64,000 nt of DNA, from positions 124,001 through 188,000 of the forward strand of contig CAMPDV010000710.1 in assembly GCA_946699065.1 (NCBI GenBank), written 5' to 3'. The stretch comes from Loxodes magnus (lineage: Eukaryota; Ciliophora; Karyorelictea; Loxodida; Loxodidae). Each line of letters begins with the position of its first letter. Positions within the stretch are counted from its first letter, which is position 1. Shown here in pieces: positions 52,086 to 62,155 of this stretch. A model generated the notes under the pieces. The model did no database searches, had not been told where the DNA came from, and saw only the letters and a program-made list of their open reading frames with translations. Both the position numbers and the translations under genes were made by a program.

Positions 52086-52494
52086 AACTTTTTTAGTTGA
52101 AATTAATTATAACTTTTTATATAAAAATCCTTTTTTAATTTTGTTGTTTTTTATACTATATTTATAACCATTTTTAAATCGCAAAATATCTAAATTAAAC
52201 TACAATGACTAAAGTTTAATAAAATAATTTATTTAGCTTTTTTATAATTGCTTTGAATGTTTATCTTATAAAAGTTTTATTTAAAATTTCAGTTTACAAT
52301 ATAATAATTAACAAATCTGGAAATTTTAAATTTATAATGCTGTTGATTCAAATGAATGGAATATTTATTTTTTTATAAATGTTTATATTTGAAAGAAATT
52401 ATAATGTACATAAGTAAAATGCTTAGTTATTTATTATACTTTTAATTTATTTATATTGAGCTTTTTATACAATACTATACAATACTGAATTAAG
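52086..52494. other. AT-rich spacer
   Basis: Nothing recognised. A direct repeat of the kind ACAATACTAT/ACAATACTGA sits at about 52,470-52,490 beside the tail of the next element. Confidence 0.4.
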
Positions 52495-53372
52495 TATTTG
52501 ATTTTTTTGAAGGTATTTCAACCTTCCTGCATCTCTAGATTGCTATTGATGATAAATAAGAAGTTTTAAGTTTTAAGTTTTACAACTTATCTCCTTGTTA
52601 TGTATTAAGTCTTTGAATTATTCTTTCACCTTCATAATGTTGGATATTTTTTTATTTTATTTGCATCCGAATTAGTTTCAATATAATATTTCTCTTTCTT
52701 TTCTAGTAGTAGCTATTTTGTCTCTTCTTCTAATACTCCTATTTCTTTAAGTAGTTACAGTACTCTTAATTCTCTTAATTGAGATATGTCGTTTCTCATA
52801 TCTTTTCAAAAGATTTGTTCATAGTTACAGTAATAGCGACTTTTGTTTCTCGTTTAAATTTTTATTATCCTTTGACTATTATTGACCAATTTCCTTGTAA
52901 TTTTAGTTTCAATTAGCGATACAATTATGCTGATTTCTTCTATTTTTATTTCTTTTTACCCAGTTCTTTTTGCTTATATTGCTAATTTTATGATAAGATG
53001 ATCTAGTCTCTTGAAATATTTTGAAAGGCGTTAAGGTCTCTTTCTTAGATCATGATTCTTAGTTTTATTTCCTCTGCAATTTCAAGTTTTTACATTAATT
53101 TCTTATTTTCTTTCTTCAAATTTTAGACTCTTTCTGTAGATTCAGAACGATTTTAATCATCTAATCCTAGCTTATTAGCTGTTCAATGGTCAAATCAGAG
53201 ATTTCTGATTGAATTATATCTTTAGTCTATTTCTAGATTCTTCAAAGATGGGAGTCTCACTTTGATGGGAACTTTTTTTGCTTTATTTTCCTTCTCCTAG
53301 CTTTTCCTTCCATAATGTCGCTAACTCTTGCTTTTTTGGAACTGCGAAAAATCCCAATTTTATCTCTGACAT
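52495..53372 (-). mobile_element. Gag-like retroposon, frameshifted
   Basis: ATG at 53,372 opens MSEIKLGFFAVPKKQELATL, close to the N-terminus of the intact copy at 28,994. A coiled coil LKKENKKLMQKLEIAEE and QERDLNAFQNISRDQ follow, matching the 44,807 element. The C-terminus ETKQLLLEKKEKYYIETNSD matches the 59,583 family and ends at TGA 52,632. I could not find the zinc knuckle. Downstream lies the hairpin GAAGGTTGAAATACCTTC (52,509-52,526), with the same GGTTGAAA core as in other copies. At least two frameshifts. The mixture of features links the two subfamilies. Confidence 0.65.
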
Positions 53373-53427
53373 TTTTTTCTATAACGAACTTTAAAAATGG
53401 AGTATTTAAAATACAAATTAAAAAAAT

Positions 53428-53935
53428 ATAAATAAATAAATAAATTTGATTATAGAGAGCGTAGCACTTTCGTTGATCCGCAGCTCTTTAAAAAATGTTT
53501 CATACTGACAAGAATGTTTGTTACTGATAAAATTATCAGATACTGATAAACTTTGTTCAATACTGGTATAATTATTCAGTACTGATAAAAATGTTATATA
53601 CTGATATAATTTTAGAATACTCGTAATCTTTAATACTTGCTGGAGGTCCAAGGAGATGGCAGGATTGTATCTCATTGCATCACCAAAGCAGAGGACGACA
53701 TGTGTCAATTATGGGTACTTAAATTTCCATCTCTGATGAAGCTCGCAATATTATTTCTTTTTCGTTCCAGAATTAAGTCCAAACTAAGCCAGTGCCGAAG
53801 GTCTAAGAATCTTATGTCTCAAGGCCAAACCAAAGCAGAGGAAGACATAAAATCGATTATGGGTACTTAACTTCCCCAATCTCAGATGAAGATGACCTTG
53901 TTGTTCACCTTCGAACAACTATGGCGGTTTTTAAA
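53428..53935. mobile_element. Composite of retroposon fragments with ATTT tail
   Basis: Left edge: an AAAT run (53,428-53,443) followed by a sequence that, on the minus strand, reads AAAGAGCTGCGG...TACGCTCTCTATAATC. This is the same 3' end and tail type as at 61,840. Middle (53,495-53,630): a degenerate tandem repeat around TATCAGTA. Right part (53,637-53,930), on the plus strand: LEVQGDGRIVSHC, the family's G-x-I motif, then CITKAEDDMCQLW and a second similar block QTKAEEDIKSIMG about 50 residues later, so the C-terminal region is internally duplicated. The plus-strand part resembles 63,560-63,780. Confidence 0.45.
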
Positions 53936-55029
53936 AAAAATAGTTAAAAAAGTTATTAATTTGACAATCACGAAATTTAGAAAGATTGAATTAATCATTT
54001 ATCTATAATTTTTCTATTTTAAATTTGATACTGATTGTATCTATTCTTTCTAGACTAAATGAAATAAATATTAAAAAAACTAAATAAAGTTAATAATATA
54101 TAATTCTAGTACATGCTTATTAAAACTATAGATTATTAAAAGTTAACTAAAAATAGTTATATTAGTAAATATTAATAAGCATTTAGAAATCAAATATGAA
54201 AGAATTAACCCTTTTTATTAGAAGCTATTTTTCTTATAAATAAAAAATAAAAATTAAGAATTTATTGGAAGTTTCTTTTAGTTTAAAATTGGATAGTGAC
54301 AACTTTATAGATAATTCTAGCTTTATAAATCAAAATCTTTTTTTGAAATCAAAAATGTTGTAATATTAACCGAAAAAGAAAAATTTTATTTGTTTTGATT
54401 ATTTAGAATATTTTGGAATTAAAAAATTTAATTTTAATAAATTAAGTTGTTTAGATTAAATTTCATTAATTTTAACAACATACAGTATTACTTAATTTGT
54501 TATAGATTAATTATGCTACTATAATACAATCAAAATCTTTAGTATTTTTGACATCTTGAAATTTTAATATTTTTAATTTTAACTTTTATGTCTCTTTTTC
54601 TTCTTTTTTATTCAACTTCTTAAAAATTAGTTTATCCTTTAAATTTACTACTTAACTATTGTTGTGAATGGTATAACAAAAATATTTTCTTTCTTCTGTA
54701 AATTATTTTTTTTATCTTTTAGAAGCTTTTTAATTTCTGTTTTATCCTAACAATTTTTAAATTTATTTCATTTTCTAAATTATCAAATTATTCATAAAAA
54801 GCTCTAGTTCATCTTATAAATTTTTAATTCCTTTTTATTTATATTTACTTTCCTTTTTATAACTGCTTTGAAAGAAATAGGCTAATTTAAAAATTATTAT
54901 TTTTAGTTTTTTTAAGAATTATTTTATTTTAATATTCCTAGTGAGAAATTTTAAGCTATCTAGCTTTAAAAAAATAAAAGGAAATATTTAAGTATTTATT
55001 AAATTAATTTCCATTGTTAAAATGATAAT
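53936..55029. other. AT-rich spacer
   Basis: No gene, repeat or structured RNA recognised. Confidence 0.45.
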
Positions 55030-55700
55030 GTCTTAATTAAAAGAATGGAGGGAGCAAGATTTTTAATTGTCTAATTACATCTTCAATCTTTTGGGTCGCC
55101 TCTAGTTGGATTCAAAGTCTTGAAAGGAATGCATCTGGAGATCATCCGGCTTCAGTAGGTGAAGTCTATTATTATGGAATGAATAATCAATACTCATGGT
55201 GGTCCCTATCTGCAGAAACTGCTAGCAGAATATTCCCGTTATATTTGTCAAGAGGCAATTCAGAGAATACAGCATAGCGAGAACTAGCTTGTTAAAAGCT
55301 CTGAAATTTAATAATTAAAAAAAAAGATAAAATTAAATTTATAGTCTAAGAAGAGAATTTTACAGTTAATTTTCATTTAAAGCAGCTCTCTCCCAAACTA
55401 AAGGATTGCGTAAAATTTAGTTAGTCTGCCATCTTTATCTCCCTCTATGATCCATTTGTCTTCCTGGTTTCTTCTTCATTTTTTATTTTTTTCTTATATT
55501 CTTGAGTTATAAAATTTCTTCCTGTTTATAAATCCTATCCTTGCTGGTCAAATGCAGAAAATTCTTTTATTTTTTTTCAACTTCTGCTTTCTTACAACTT
55601 TATTTTAGTAGTGATTCTTTCAAAATATACAACACCGAAATTTTCTACGATAGAAGCCTTTTTAATTGCATCTTATTATTATTAATCAGATTCAATTTCT
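55030..55700 (-). mobile_element. Gag-like retroposon fragment
   Basis: Minus-strand peptides: TGRNFITQEYKKKIKNEEE and EIKMADQLNFTQSFSLGES (about 55,520-55,390), matching RIADQGSLKPSFSL of the 49,985 element, then ELPLDKYNGNILLAVSAD (about 55,260-55,210) carrying the Gly motif. The zinc knuckle region is lost or unreadable. The 55,060-55,300 part is richer in GC than the flanks. The plus-strand frame 55,541-55,795 is a shadow of this region. Confidence 0.52.
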
Positions 55701-56323
55701 ATTGGAATGTTTGTAGACTAATCCTATGGTTTTTAAATTACTGTTTGTTATTATTCTTACTTTTGATAGAGTTGTTTTATTTGATATTAAAATAAAGAAA
55801 ATAGGAATTAGATCATTTAAGGAACTTCATTAAACTATTTATCCATCTATTCCAATTTAATTACTATTTACGATTAAATTTTATTAAATGTTTCTTTTTA
55901 GATGGGAATTATAGATCAAGTTATTCAATCAATTTTCAAGCTTTTTTTCTACTTTTTCTTTCTTTATCTTTCTAATTTTAATTCGTATTGTACTATTTCT
56001 TATGAGTCATTTTGACTATAATATAATAAACTAAATATTAAGTTTACTAAAAAAGATTATACTAGCAAATATCTATAAGGTGATAATTTTTGATTTATGA
56101 TATAAAAAATTTAATTTATTTTAACCACTAAAACTCATCTTAAACCTTAAACCCATAAAATAAGATTTATTATTACTAGATACTCAAAGTCATTCAGTTG
56201 TAAAATAAATAAAAAAAGATTAAAAGTCTATCATTTAACTTATTTAGTTGATTTATGCTAAATTCTGAAAAATAAAATTTACTATTTGTAGGATATTACA
56301 AATAATCATTGGACACAGGCATT
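55701..56323. other. AT-rich spacer
   Basis: No feature recognised. Confidence 0.4.
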
Positions 56324-57270
56324 TCAAAAAAGGAAAGCTTTATTTACAAGAAATTAACTTTTCTAAGTTAAAAGAAGTTTAGTATAAATAAATTATAGAT
56401 TTAGATAACTTTTTAGTTATGATATTTGCTTCCATCTCCCACAACTCATGTCATAAGTATACAAGTCGCTTAAGTAATTAAATTGAAAAATAAAACTTCC
56501 ATGTATGACAGGTTGAGTGAAATCGAAACGGCCATTTGTATATTTTTCACCATGATATATCACTTTTTTCATATCGAAAATTAAAGTTTCAATGTCAGCA
56601 AAATTTGAGTAAATGAGAATGGATTTCAATTACTAAACTCAAATAGCTGTTGTCATTGCTTTTTATGTTAACGTCTATTAATCTTAGATCCACTAATCTA
56701 GTTTAATATCATATTTTTGAATCATATCCAAATTTTATTTTTATTTAATGCTCTACCCTCCAAATATATAAAGCTAAGAATCATTTTAACTGCATCCAAA
56801 GAGAAATACAGAAGTTAGAATTGGTTGAATTCTTTGAATGTTTAGGGCTTTAATATTGAAAGCTTCACAATTTTCAATTTCAATATTTTAGTTATCATTT
56901 TGACTTACGCCTGATATTATATAAACGATATTCTTTTTATTAAAGCTTGTTCTATGTCAATATCTTTTGCAAAGCATAGTGAAGTTCTATATTTCCTTAC
57001 TTTCAGAGTGAATTAAGATTTGATTAGGAATATTTTTCAAACCACCTGAAATAATCAAACTCTAATTTTTGAATTATTCTATTTGAGTGTAGAATCCGTC
57101 TGTTTTTGTTATGCTGATTTAATCCTTTAAAAATTTATTGTCTGAAAGCAGAAAAGATTTTTTCTTATTCGAGCCACCTACAATTGTCGAAATATCATTG
57201 AATTAGCCCTCCCTTTTCAGATTTGAGCATATCTCATATTTTGTCACTCCTATTCCAATTTTACCCAATA
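56324..57270 (-). CDS. Kelch-repeat-like protein (5' end uncertain)
   Basis: A continuous minus-strand frame of about 310 codons. Beta-propeller blade signatures recur: DISTIVGGSNKKKS, SLIISGGLKNIPNQI, QLYIFGGQSIKQ followed by MIQKYDIKLDQW, and DLYTYDMSCGRWKQIS at the C-terminus. These resemble Kelch blades (GG pair, then Tyr and Trp about 15-20 residues later). An internal TGA falls at a Trp-like place (AIWVQQLK). The end is either the TAA at 56,417 right after GRWKQIS or TGA at 56,324 (31 codons later); table 27 gives the latter. No in-frame ATG is clear at the upper end, so the N-terminus, perhaps a Cys-containing domain (YEICSNLKREG), is incomplete. Likely a protein-interaction propeller. 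Confidence 0.58.
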
Positions 57271-57749
57271 TCTACAATCCGATTTAAGTTCTTTTCTTTC
57301 TAAGTATTTTTCTTAGAAGCAAAATATTAACAACACGATTTTAATTTCCTTTTCACATTATATAAAAAAATCAAATTTTAGCTTAAATATTTTCGACTAA
57401 AATGAATTAAATTTAAGAACTTATTCAGTCTAAGCTTTCTTAAATTAAGAGATAAATATATTTACTTTTTTCATACCCACTCTTATTAATTGAAAATAGT
57501 ACGAAATGTATACTAATTTTAAAAACCAATTTCACTCAAAATAGATTTAACGTGGATTAATATAAAAAAGCATTAATTTCAATTTTTATTACATTTTACT
57601 TGGACTCAGTAGACGATTTCGTTTTCGTTCTCGAGCGGTGGAATTTGAACTGAAATCAAATTTAATGTTTTTTGTTTAAAATTAAATTAATGTATAATTA
57701 AAAATAAATCTATTGGAAATATTATTTGCTTTATTTTGTAAAAAAATGG
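57271..57749. other. Spacer upstream of the Kelch-like gene
   Basis: AT-rich. A short GC-richer patch at 57,601-57,650 (GACTCAGTAGACGATTTCG, TCGAGCGGTGGAATTTGAAC) resembles tRNA elements but does not fold as one. It may be a retroposon scrap. Confidence 0.35.
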
Positions 57750-57928
57750 ATGTTACTGCAGTCAGAGAATTAGTAGGTAATTCGGTGCAGTGTATACTGT
57801 ATTGCGAGAAAACTTGAACTAGATGCTACCACGGGAAGGGTGGATAAGCTCGGAAGAGACAAGTCTAATTTGCCTGAGGGGTTCTCGCTAGCAGAATGAA
57901 CGTTTGACTGAAGGGCCAGCTAATGATT
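57750..57928 (+). mobile_element. 5'-truncated retroposon fragment
   Basis: A GC-rich island similar to the complement of 50,060-50,200 (shared GTGCA...ATAGATGCT or CTAGATGCT with CCAC/ACAC, and TGAGGGGTTCTC against TGAGGGTTCTC). In the plus frame it reads Cys-rich VQCILYCEKTW and then NLPEGFSLAEW, aligned with the C-terminal part of the 49,985 element but in the opposite orientation. It abuts the next element's target site. Confidence 0.45.
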
Positions 57929-57943
57929 TAATTACTAATTCTT

Positions 57944-58978
57944 TAATCATTAATCATTAAAATTACTGTTCGTCTTCCAGCTTAATTGAAGTTTTTTAAT
58001 GTATAAAATCTCTGTTCTTCCATTGCTCTTTTTCCTTGATTTCTCTCTTTTGAATAATCTGAGTTTAGAATTTTTTTCCCATTTCCCGATGGGAAGAATT
58101 CCGTCGCTCGCTACTTCAGTTGCTATTAGTTAACATTTCTCCAGATACCCATTTTTATTTTTTTCTATTGAGAACATTTCCGCTATAAATGTAAAGTGCT
58201 TTGCAAATGTAGCATCTTTTTCTTGCTCTCGGAAATATCTTTTCTTGTTTCTCTATTTCCATTGGAGTTTCTTAAGAAGGCTCCTACAGATTTTCTTCTA
58301 TTGATTAGAGTCTAAAATCTAATTTTACTCAGTTTTTCTCGTCTTGCTCTTTCATTACTCAAATATCATTCTCTAAACTTGCAATTTGCTCATAAACTCC
58401 GACTTTATCTCTTCGGTCTACCATATGGGCCTTATCATCATCTTTATGATTTATTGAATCCTGATTTTTTATAAGAATCTCTTCCTTCTGGGAGTTTAAT
58501 TCCTCTTCAAGTTTTTTTATGTTTCTAATAATTTGATAAATCAGATGTTTCATCTACTCAGAGTGCATTTGTTCTATTTCAGTATTGTCTAAATCAAAGG
58601 TAATAGGATCTATATCGAATTACAGTACTTTACCTTCTTCGTTTATTTTTTATTTCTTCGTTATTATTTTTATCAATTCAGTTGAATGGTCTCTTTTTTC
58701 CGTTTTCAATGGAGACTTTGAGAGCTGTATTAACTTTTTTTTCTGAATTTTTATCCCAGTTCTTACTTGTCCTTTGATAGAAGAGAGTCGCTTTATTTTA
58801 ATTTGTAGGAGTTAGTTATTTTTATAAGTTCTTCTATCTATTAGATAGTTCTGGTTATTTTTATTAAGAAGAGCGTTAAGTTTAAAAAGACGTGGTGAGA
58901 ATATGTGCTTCTGTTTTCTCTCCTGTTCTGAGGAGATGGTATAAAAACCCTTCTTAAAGCCAACCATTTTATATTATA
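57944..58978 (-). mobile_element. Gag-like retroposon with 15 bp target-site duplication
   Basis: Perfect 15 bp flanking repeats TAATTACTAATTCTT (57,929-57,943 and 58,979-58,993). On the minus strand an 11-base leader precedes ATG at 58,967 and a single open frame. A perfect 7 bp hairpin (TTCCCAT, loop, ATGGGAA; 58,078-58,097) follows the stop by about 20 bases. The remaining 130 bases are AT-rich and end in ATTAATG-like repeats. No reverse transcriptase. Confidence 0.78.
58116..58967 (-). CDS. Gag/ORF1-like protein with degenerate zinc knuckle (open frame)
   Basis: 284 codons from ATG to TGA at 58,116. Two internal TGA (NDIWVMKEQ and EKNWVKLDF) read as Trp. N-terminus MVGFKKGFYTISSEQERKQ matches the 44,807 element. 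A long basic segment follows, then a coiled coil (IRNIKKLEEELNSQKEEIL; YEQIASLEND), a linker ETPMEIEKQEKIF, and CYICKALYIYSGNV. The last occupies the place of the knuckle CYLCKSRFHTYERC but has Ile for His and Val for the last Cys, so it should not hold zinc. The frame is intact despite this. Either the copy is young with a point-altered knuckle, or the subfamily works without it. Confidence 0.7.
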
Positions 58979-58993
58979 TAATTACTAATTCTT

Positions 58994-59568
58994 ATTTTAA
59001 TCTTATTAAAGAAAACTCGAATATTTGGTTCTCAGAGTAAAAAAAAATCTTTAATAAGTAGATTCCCCATCTGGAGAAGCTGATTTGACTCATTGGACGG
59101 TTAGAACGACAATAAGAAATATGGGAGCACTTTTTTAAATACTAATATTGAAAGAACGGCGCGTCAAATAGGTGCTAAGTGCTCTATAATCATATTTATT
59201 TAAAAAGACTTTGTGAGTTTTAATTAAATTGCAGAACTCCAAATCGCATCTCCAAGTGTAATTTTTTAATAAAGAAACAATGATAAAAATTAAAAGCCCT
59301 AAACCTTTATAATAAAGTGAAGCCATTAAACTACATATAGAATCTGAGATTAATCAGACAAGCATTAATGCGACAACCAAAGCAATTAATAATTAATACT
59401 TGCTTATCATATAATAGTTATCTAATTCATATTGTATATGATATTTATTGGTATTAATCTTAAGAATTATTCTATTTTTAAATCTACATTTAGGTAAAAG
59501 TTCACAATTTAACTAATTTGAAGTACTTTAATAGACATAATTAAAACATAGTAAAGCTTAAAGAACTC
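58994..59568. other. AT-rich spacer
   Basis: No feature recognised. The minus-strand frame at 59,135-59,326 has no homology support. Confidence 0.4.
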
Positions 59569-59582
59569 ATTTGGTTGATTAA

Positions 59583-60536
59583 TTATTAATTTTAACTCTA
59601 AGGATTAGGGTCATCTTTATTTAGAGGAAATGTTTCCTCAAATTAAAGACAATAAAAGTTTCGATATTCAATACTCAACTGTACATGTCTTCATCTGAAT
59701 TAATTTCAAACTGAGATAATTCTTCTTTCTCTTCAAAAAGCTCATAGAATTGTTCTTCCATCTTCTTATAATTTTTCTCCATCTTCTCTAAAAAAATTCT
59801 AAGCTCATTTTTGTCATTCTAAAGCTGTTTATTCTGTTACTATTAATTACCAAGATCCTGTTTGATTAGTGTCACACTTGAATCATCTAATACTAACTTC
59901 TTTCTCTAAATACCTCCAAAGTAGTTACAATATAACCTCCTCGATGTTCCAAATTCTTTTCGGTGCTGCTCAAACACTCTTCTTCACTTTGGACATTACC
60001 TCCAAAAATGTCCAGCCTTTTGACAACAATAGTAACGTTTATTAAATGCTTGAATTAAAATTTTTATTCTGCTTACATTTTTTCAATTTCCATTTTATCT
60101 GTTTGAGGTTAGTTTTTTTGGTTGGTTATCGAATTTCTTCTTTAATTTTCTATTGATTTGCTAATAGATTTTTTTCTATCAATACAATCTAGGAAGTTAA
60201 GGCTTCAATTTAAAACTGAACTTTACTTACCAAGCATTGATCCTCCTTTTTTATCTTACAAAATAAGCCGAAGATTCAAGTTTTCTGCCTTCAGGATCTA
60301 TATTTCGGTATTCATTTTCTTAATTAATGAATAAAGCTAAATAATATCTTGCTCATGGGGTTTCTTAAGCCTTTTCAGTTTGCTAGGAAATTCCGTATTT
60401 CCCAATCCTTAACAGGAGTAGATTTATCTTTTTGAATTCTTGGTTCTTGTTAGTTAACTGAGACTTAAGATTGATCTATAAGATTAGAATTTGAGTTTTA
60501 GATTCCCAGGTTTTTTCCATTTTTTTTTAAATCTCA
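59583..60536 (-). mobile_element. Gag-like retroposon with 14 bp target-site duplication
   Basis: Perfect 14 bp flanking repeats ATTTGGTTGATTAA (59,569-59,582 and 60,537-60,550). Reading the minus strand: ATG at 60,520, EFPSKLKRLKKPHEQ, a coiled coil MNTEIQILKAENLNLR, the knuckle YYCCQKAGHFWRQCP (first Cys replaced by Tyr; the 13,236 copy has Cys there), RRLYCNYFGGIQRKKL, and a second coiled coil LEKMEKNYKKMEEQFYELF, ending ...NSDEDMYS and TGA at 59,675. A palindromic hairpin (GAGGAA, ACAT, TTCCTC) follows the stop by about 40 bases. Two or more frame changes separate these parts. It is the uninterrupted counterpart of 13,236-15,825. Confidence 0.75.
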
Positions 60537-60967
60537 ATTTGGTTGATTAAATGTAAGCAAAAAGCAATAATTAATAACAGCAATTTTCAAAGTAACTACA
60601 ATGTATTATTTTCTTATCCTTTAAAAGGGCTTAATAAAGAAATAAAGGCTTTCTTATTAAGAGTCTTTTAATTTAAAACCCAAATAAGCTATAATCAATA
60701 AATATAGGAAAATCGTTTTCATAAGTATAAGTTAGTTAAACAAATATATAAGTTAGTTATAAAAATGGAAAATGTAATAAAAAGACATTCAATTTACTAA
60801 AAGCATTTTTTTGAGAAAATTATTAAGACAAAGAATCTATTCCCTAGGAAGAATACTTATTCTTATTTTCAAATAGGAAATCTTAACAAACTTGTGCTTC
60901 TAAAAACTTGTAAAAAAATAGCTTATGATCAGTCATCAAGGAAATCTTTAATAATTTAGACTAAGTT

Positions 60968-61590
60968 ATGACTAAATATATGGATGGAGTTTACTCGGTA
61001 GCAATAGCAAGTGACTAGAAATAAATAATATAGGGAATTTAAGATGAAAAGATAAAGATCTTTGATTTCCAGACTGGAATCTGTACAAAACTTTGACTGA
61101 TCATACATATTCAGTAGATCGGTAGCAATAGCAAGTGACCAGAAATGAATTGTATCAGGAAGTGTGGAGACAATGATAAAGATCTGGGATTTCCAGACTG
61201 GAAAACTAATTCAAACTCTTACAGATCATTCAAACTAGATTTGATAGGTAATTTTGACTTCGGAAAATAAGTATATAATATCAGGTTCGGGTGACAAATT
61301 AATTAAGTATGAGATTTCATTACTGGGTAATACATTCGAACTCTCCAAGGTCATTCAGATACTGTACGTAGTATTCAACTTAGTACTGATTCAAATGTTC
61401 TATTTTCTGCTTCTTCTGAACAATCAATCAATATATGGAACTTTCAAAATGGTGAATGAATATAGACTCTTTTAGGACATACTTTGGAAATAATTTCTAT
61501 AGCATTGAGTAAAAAAAATAAATGGTTAGTATCTGGAGCGAATGATAAATTGGAAAATTTCAAGTTGAGAAAGTCAAAAACTTATTAAGA
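60968..61590 (+). pseudogene. WD40-repeat sequence with frameshifts
   Basis: Four to five WD40 repeats in pieces: VYSVAIASDQK then IKIFDFQTG (frame of 60,980); VAIASDQKWIVSG, IKIWDFQTGKLIQTLTDHS and YIISGSGDKL (from 61,122); and VWDFITGQYIRTLQGHS, VLFSASSEQSINIWNF, GEWIQTLLGHT, KWLVSGANDK (from 61,305). The structural Trp is TGA in several repeats (KW, VW, EW) and TGG in others. At least three frame changes (about 61,085, 61,115 and 61,300) indicate decay, although short introns cannot be excluded. The repeats share long identical DNA around positions 60,998 and 61,121, so a recent internal duplication is likely. Similar repeats in ciliates form propeller domains of signalling proteins. Confidence 0.65.
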
Positions 61591-61839
61591 CTATTTAAAT
61601 TTTACGATTTAAGAAGTTAATTATTAAAAGCAGATAACTCTAAATACATATTCTAATAGTTAAGAATTTTTTTAAAGATTCAAAGACTTTTATTTTTATT
61701 TTTTTGTTTAAGGTAAATATATTTATGCAAAGGATTTTAATAAGTATAATTGTTTTTTAATGTTTAGTATTTTATATTAAGGATAATAAAGTTAACTAGA
61801 TTTTTTTACAAAGTCATTGTTTATATGTCAGATTAATAA

Positions 61840-62155
61840 TAAATAAATGAGATTATAGAGCACGTATCACCTCAATGGTGTGCAGCTCTTTGATAAAGAT
61901 TTTTATAGTTAAAAAAATCCCTTGTTGAAGTCTTCCACAGTGCTGATATTTCCTTGTGAATTTTGTCTTTTATAGGCCACGATCGGAATGCTACACTAAG
62001 AGACCTTAATATTCGGCATCTTTCATCATTAATGCTACTTGATGCCTCTTCGATCTTGTCTTCTCTTGTCTGGTTCTTCACCTATGGGGTATTTCCTGGT
62101 ACCAGAGTTCAAATAAGTTTCAGTTGGAGGATTGCTTCTCCCTATATATTTATAT
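61840..62155 (-). mobile_element. 5'-truncated retroposon with ATTT tail
   Basis: The minus strand opens with EAILQLKLIWTLVPGNTPQ (Trp as TGA) and continues in one frame through KIEEASSSINDERCRILRS, FRSWPIKDKIHKEISALW and NYKNLYQRAAHH to TGA. The stop overlaps a conserved 3' sequence, GAGCTGCACACC...GGTGATACGTGCTC, able to form a hairpin, then TATAATC and an ATTT-type tail. The same 3' end is present at 53,444-53,490. No coiled coil or knuckle remains. The family relation to the other elements rests on the tail and structure rather than on the protein. Confidence 0.5.

Noticed and set aside
57600..57660. Possible tRNA gene (GGAATTTGAACTG resembling a T-arm)
   Set aside because: No matching stem, anticodon arm or acceptor stem could be folded on either strand.
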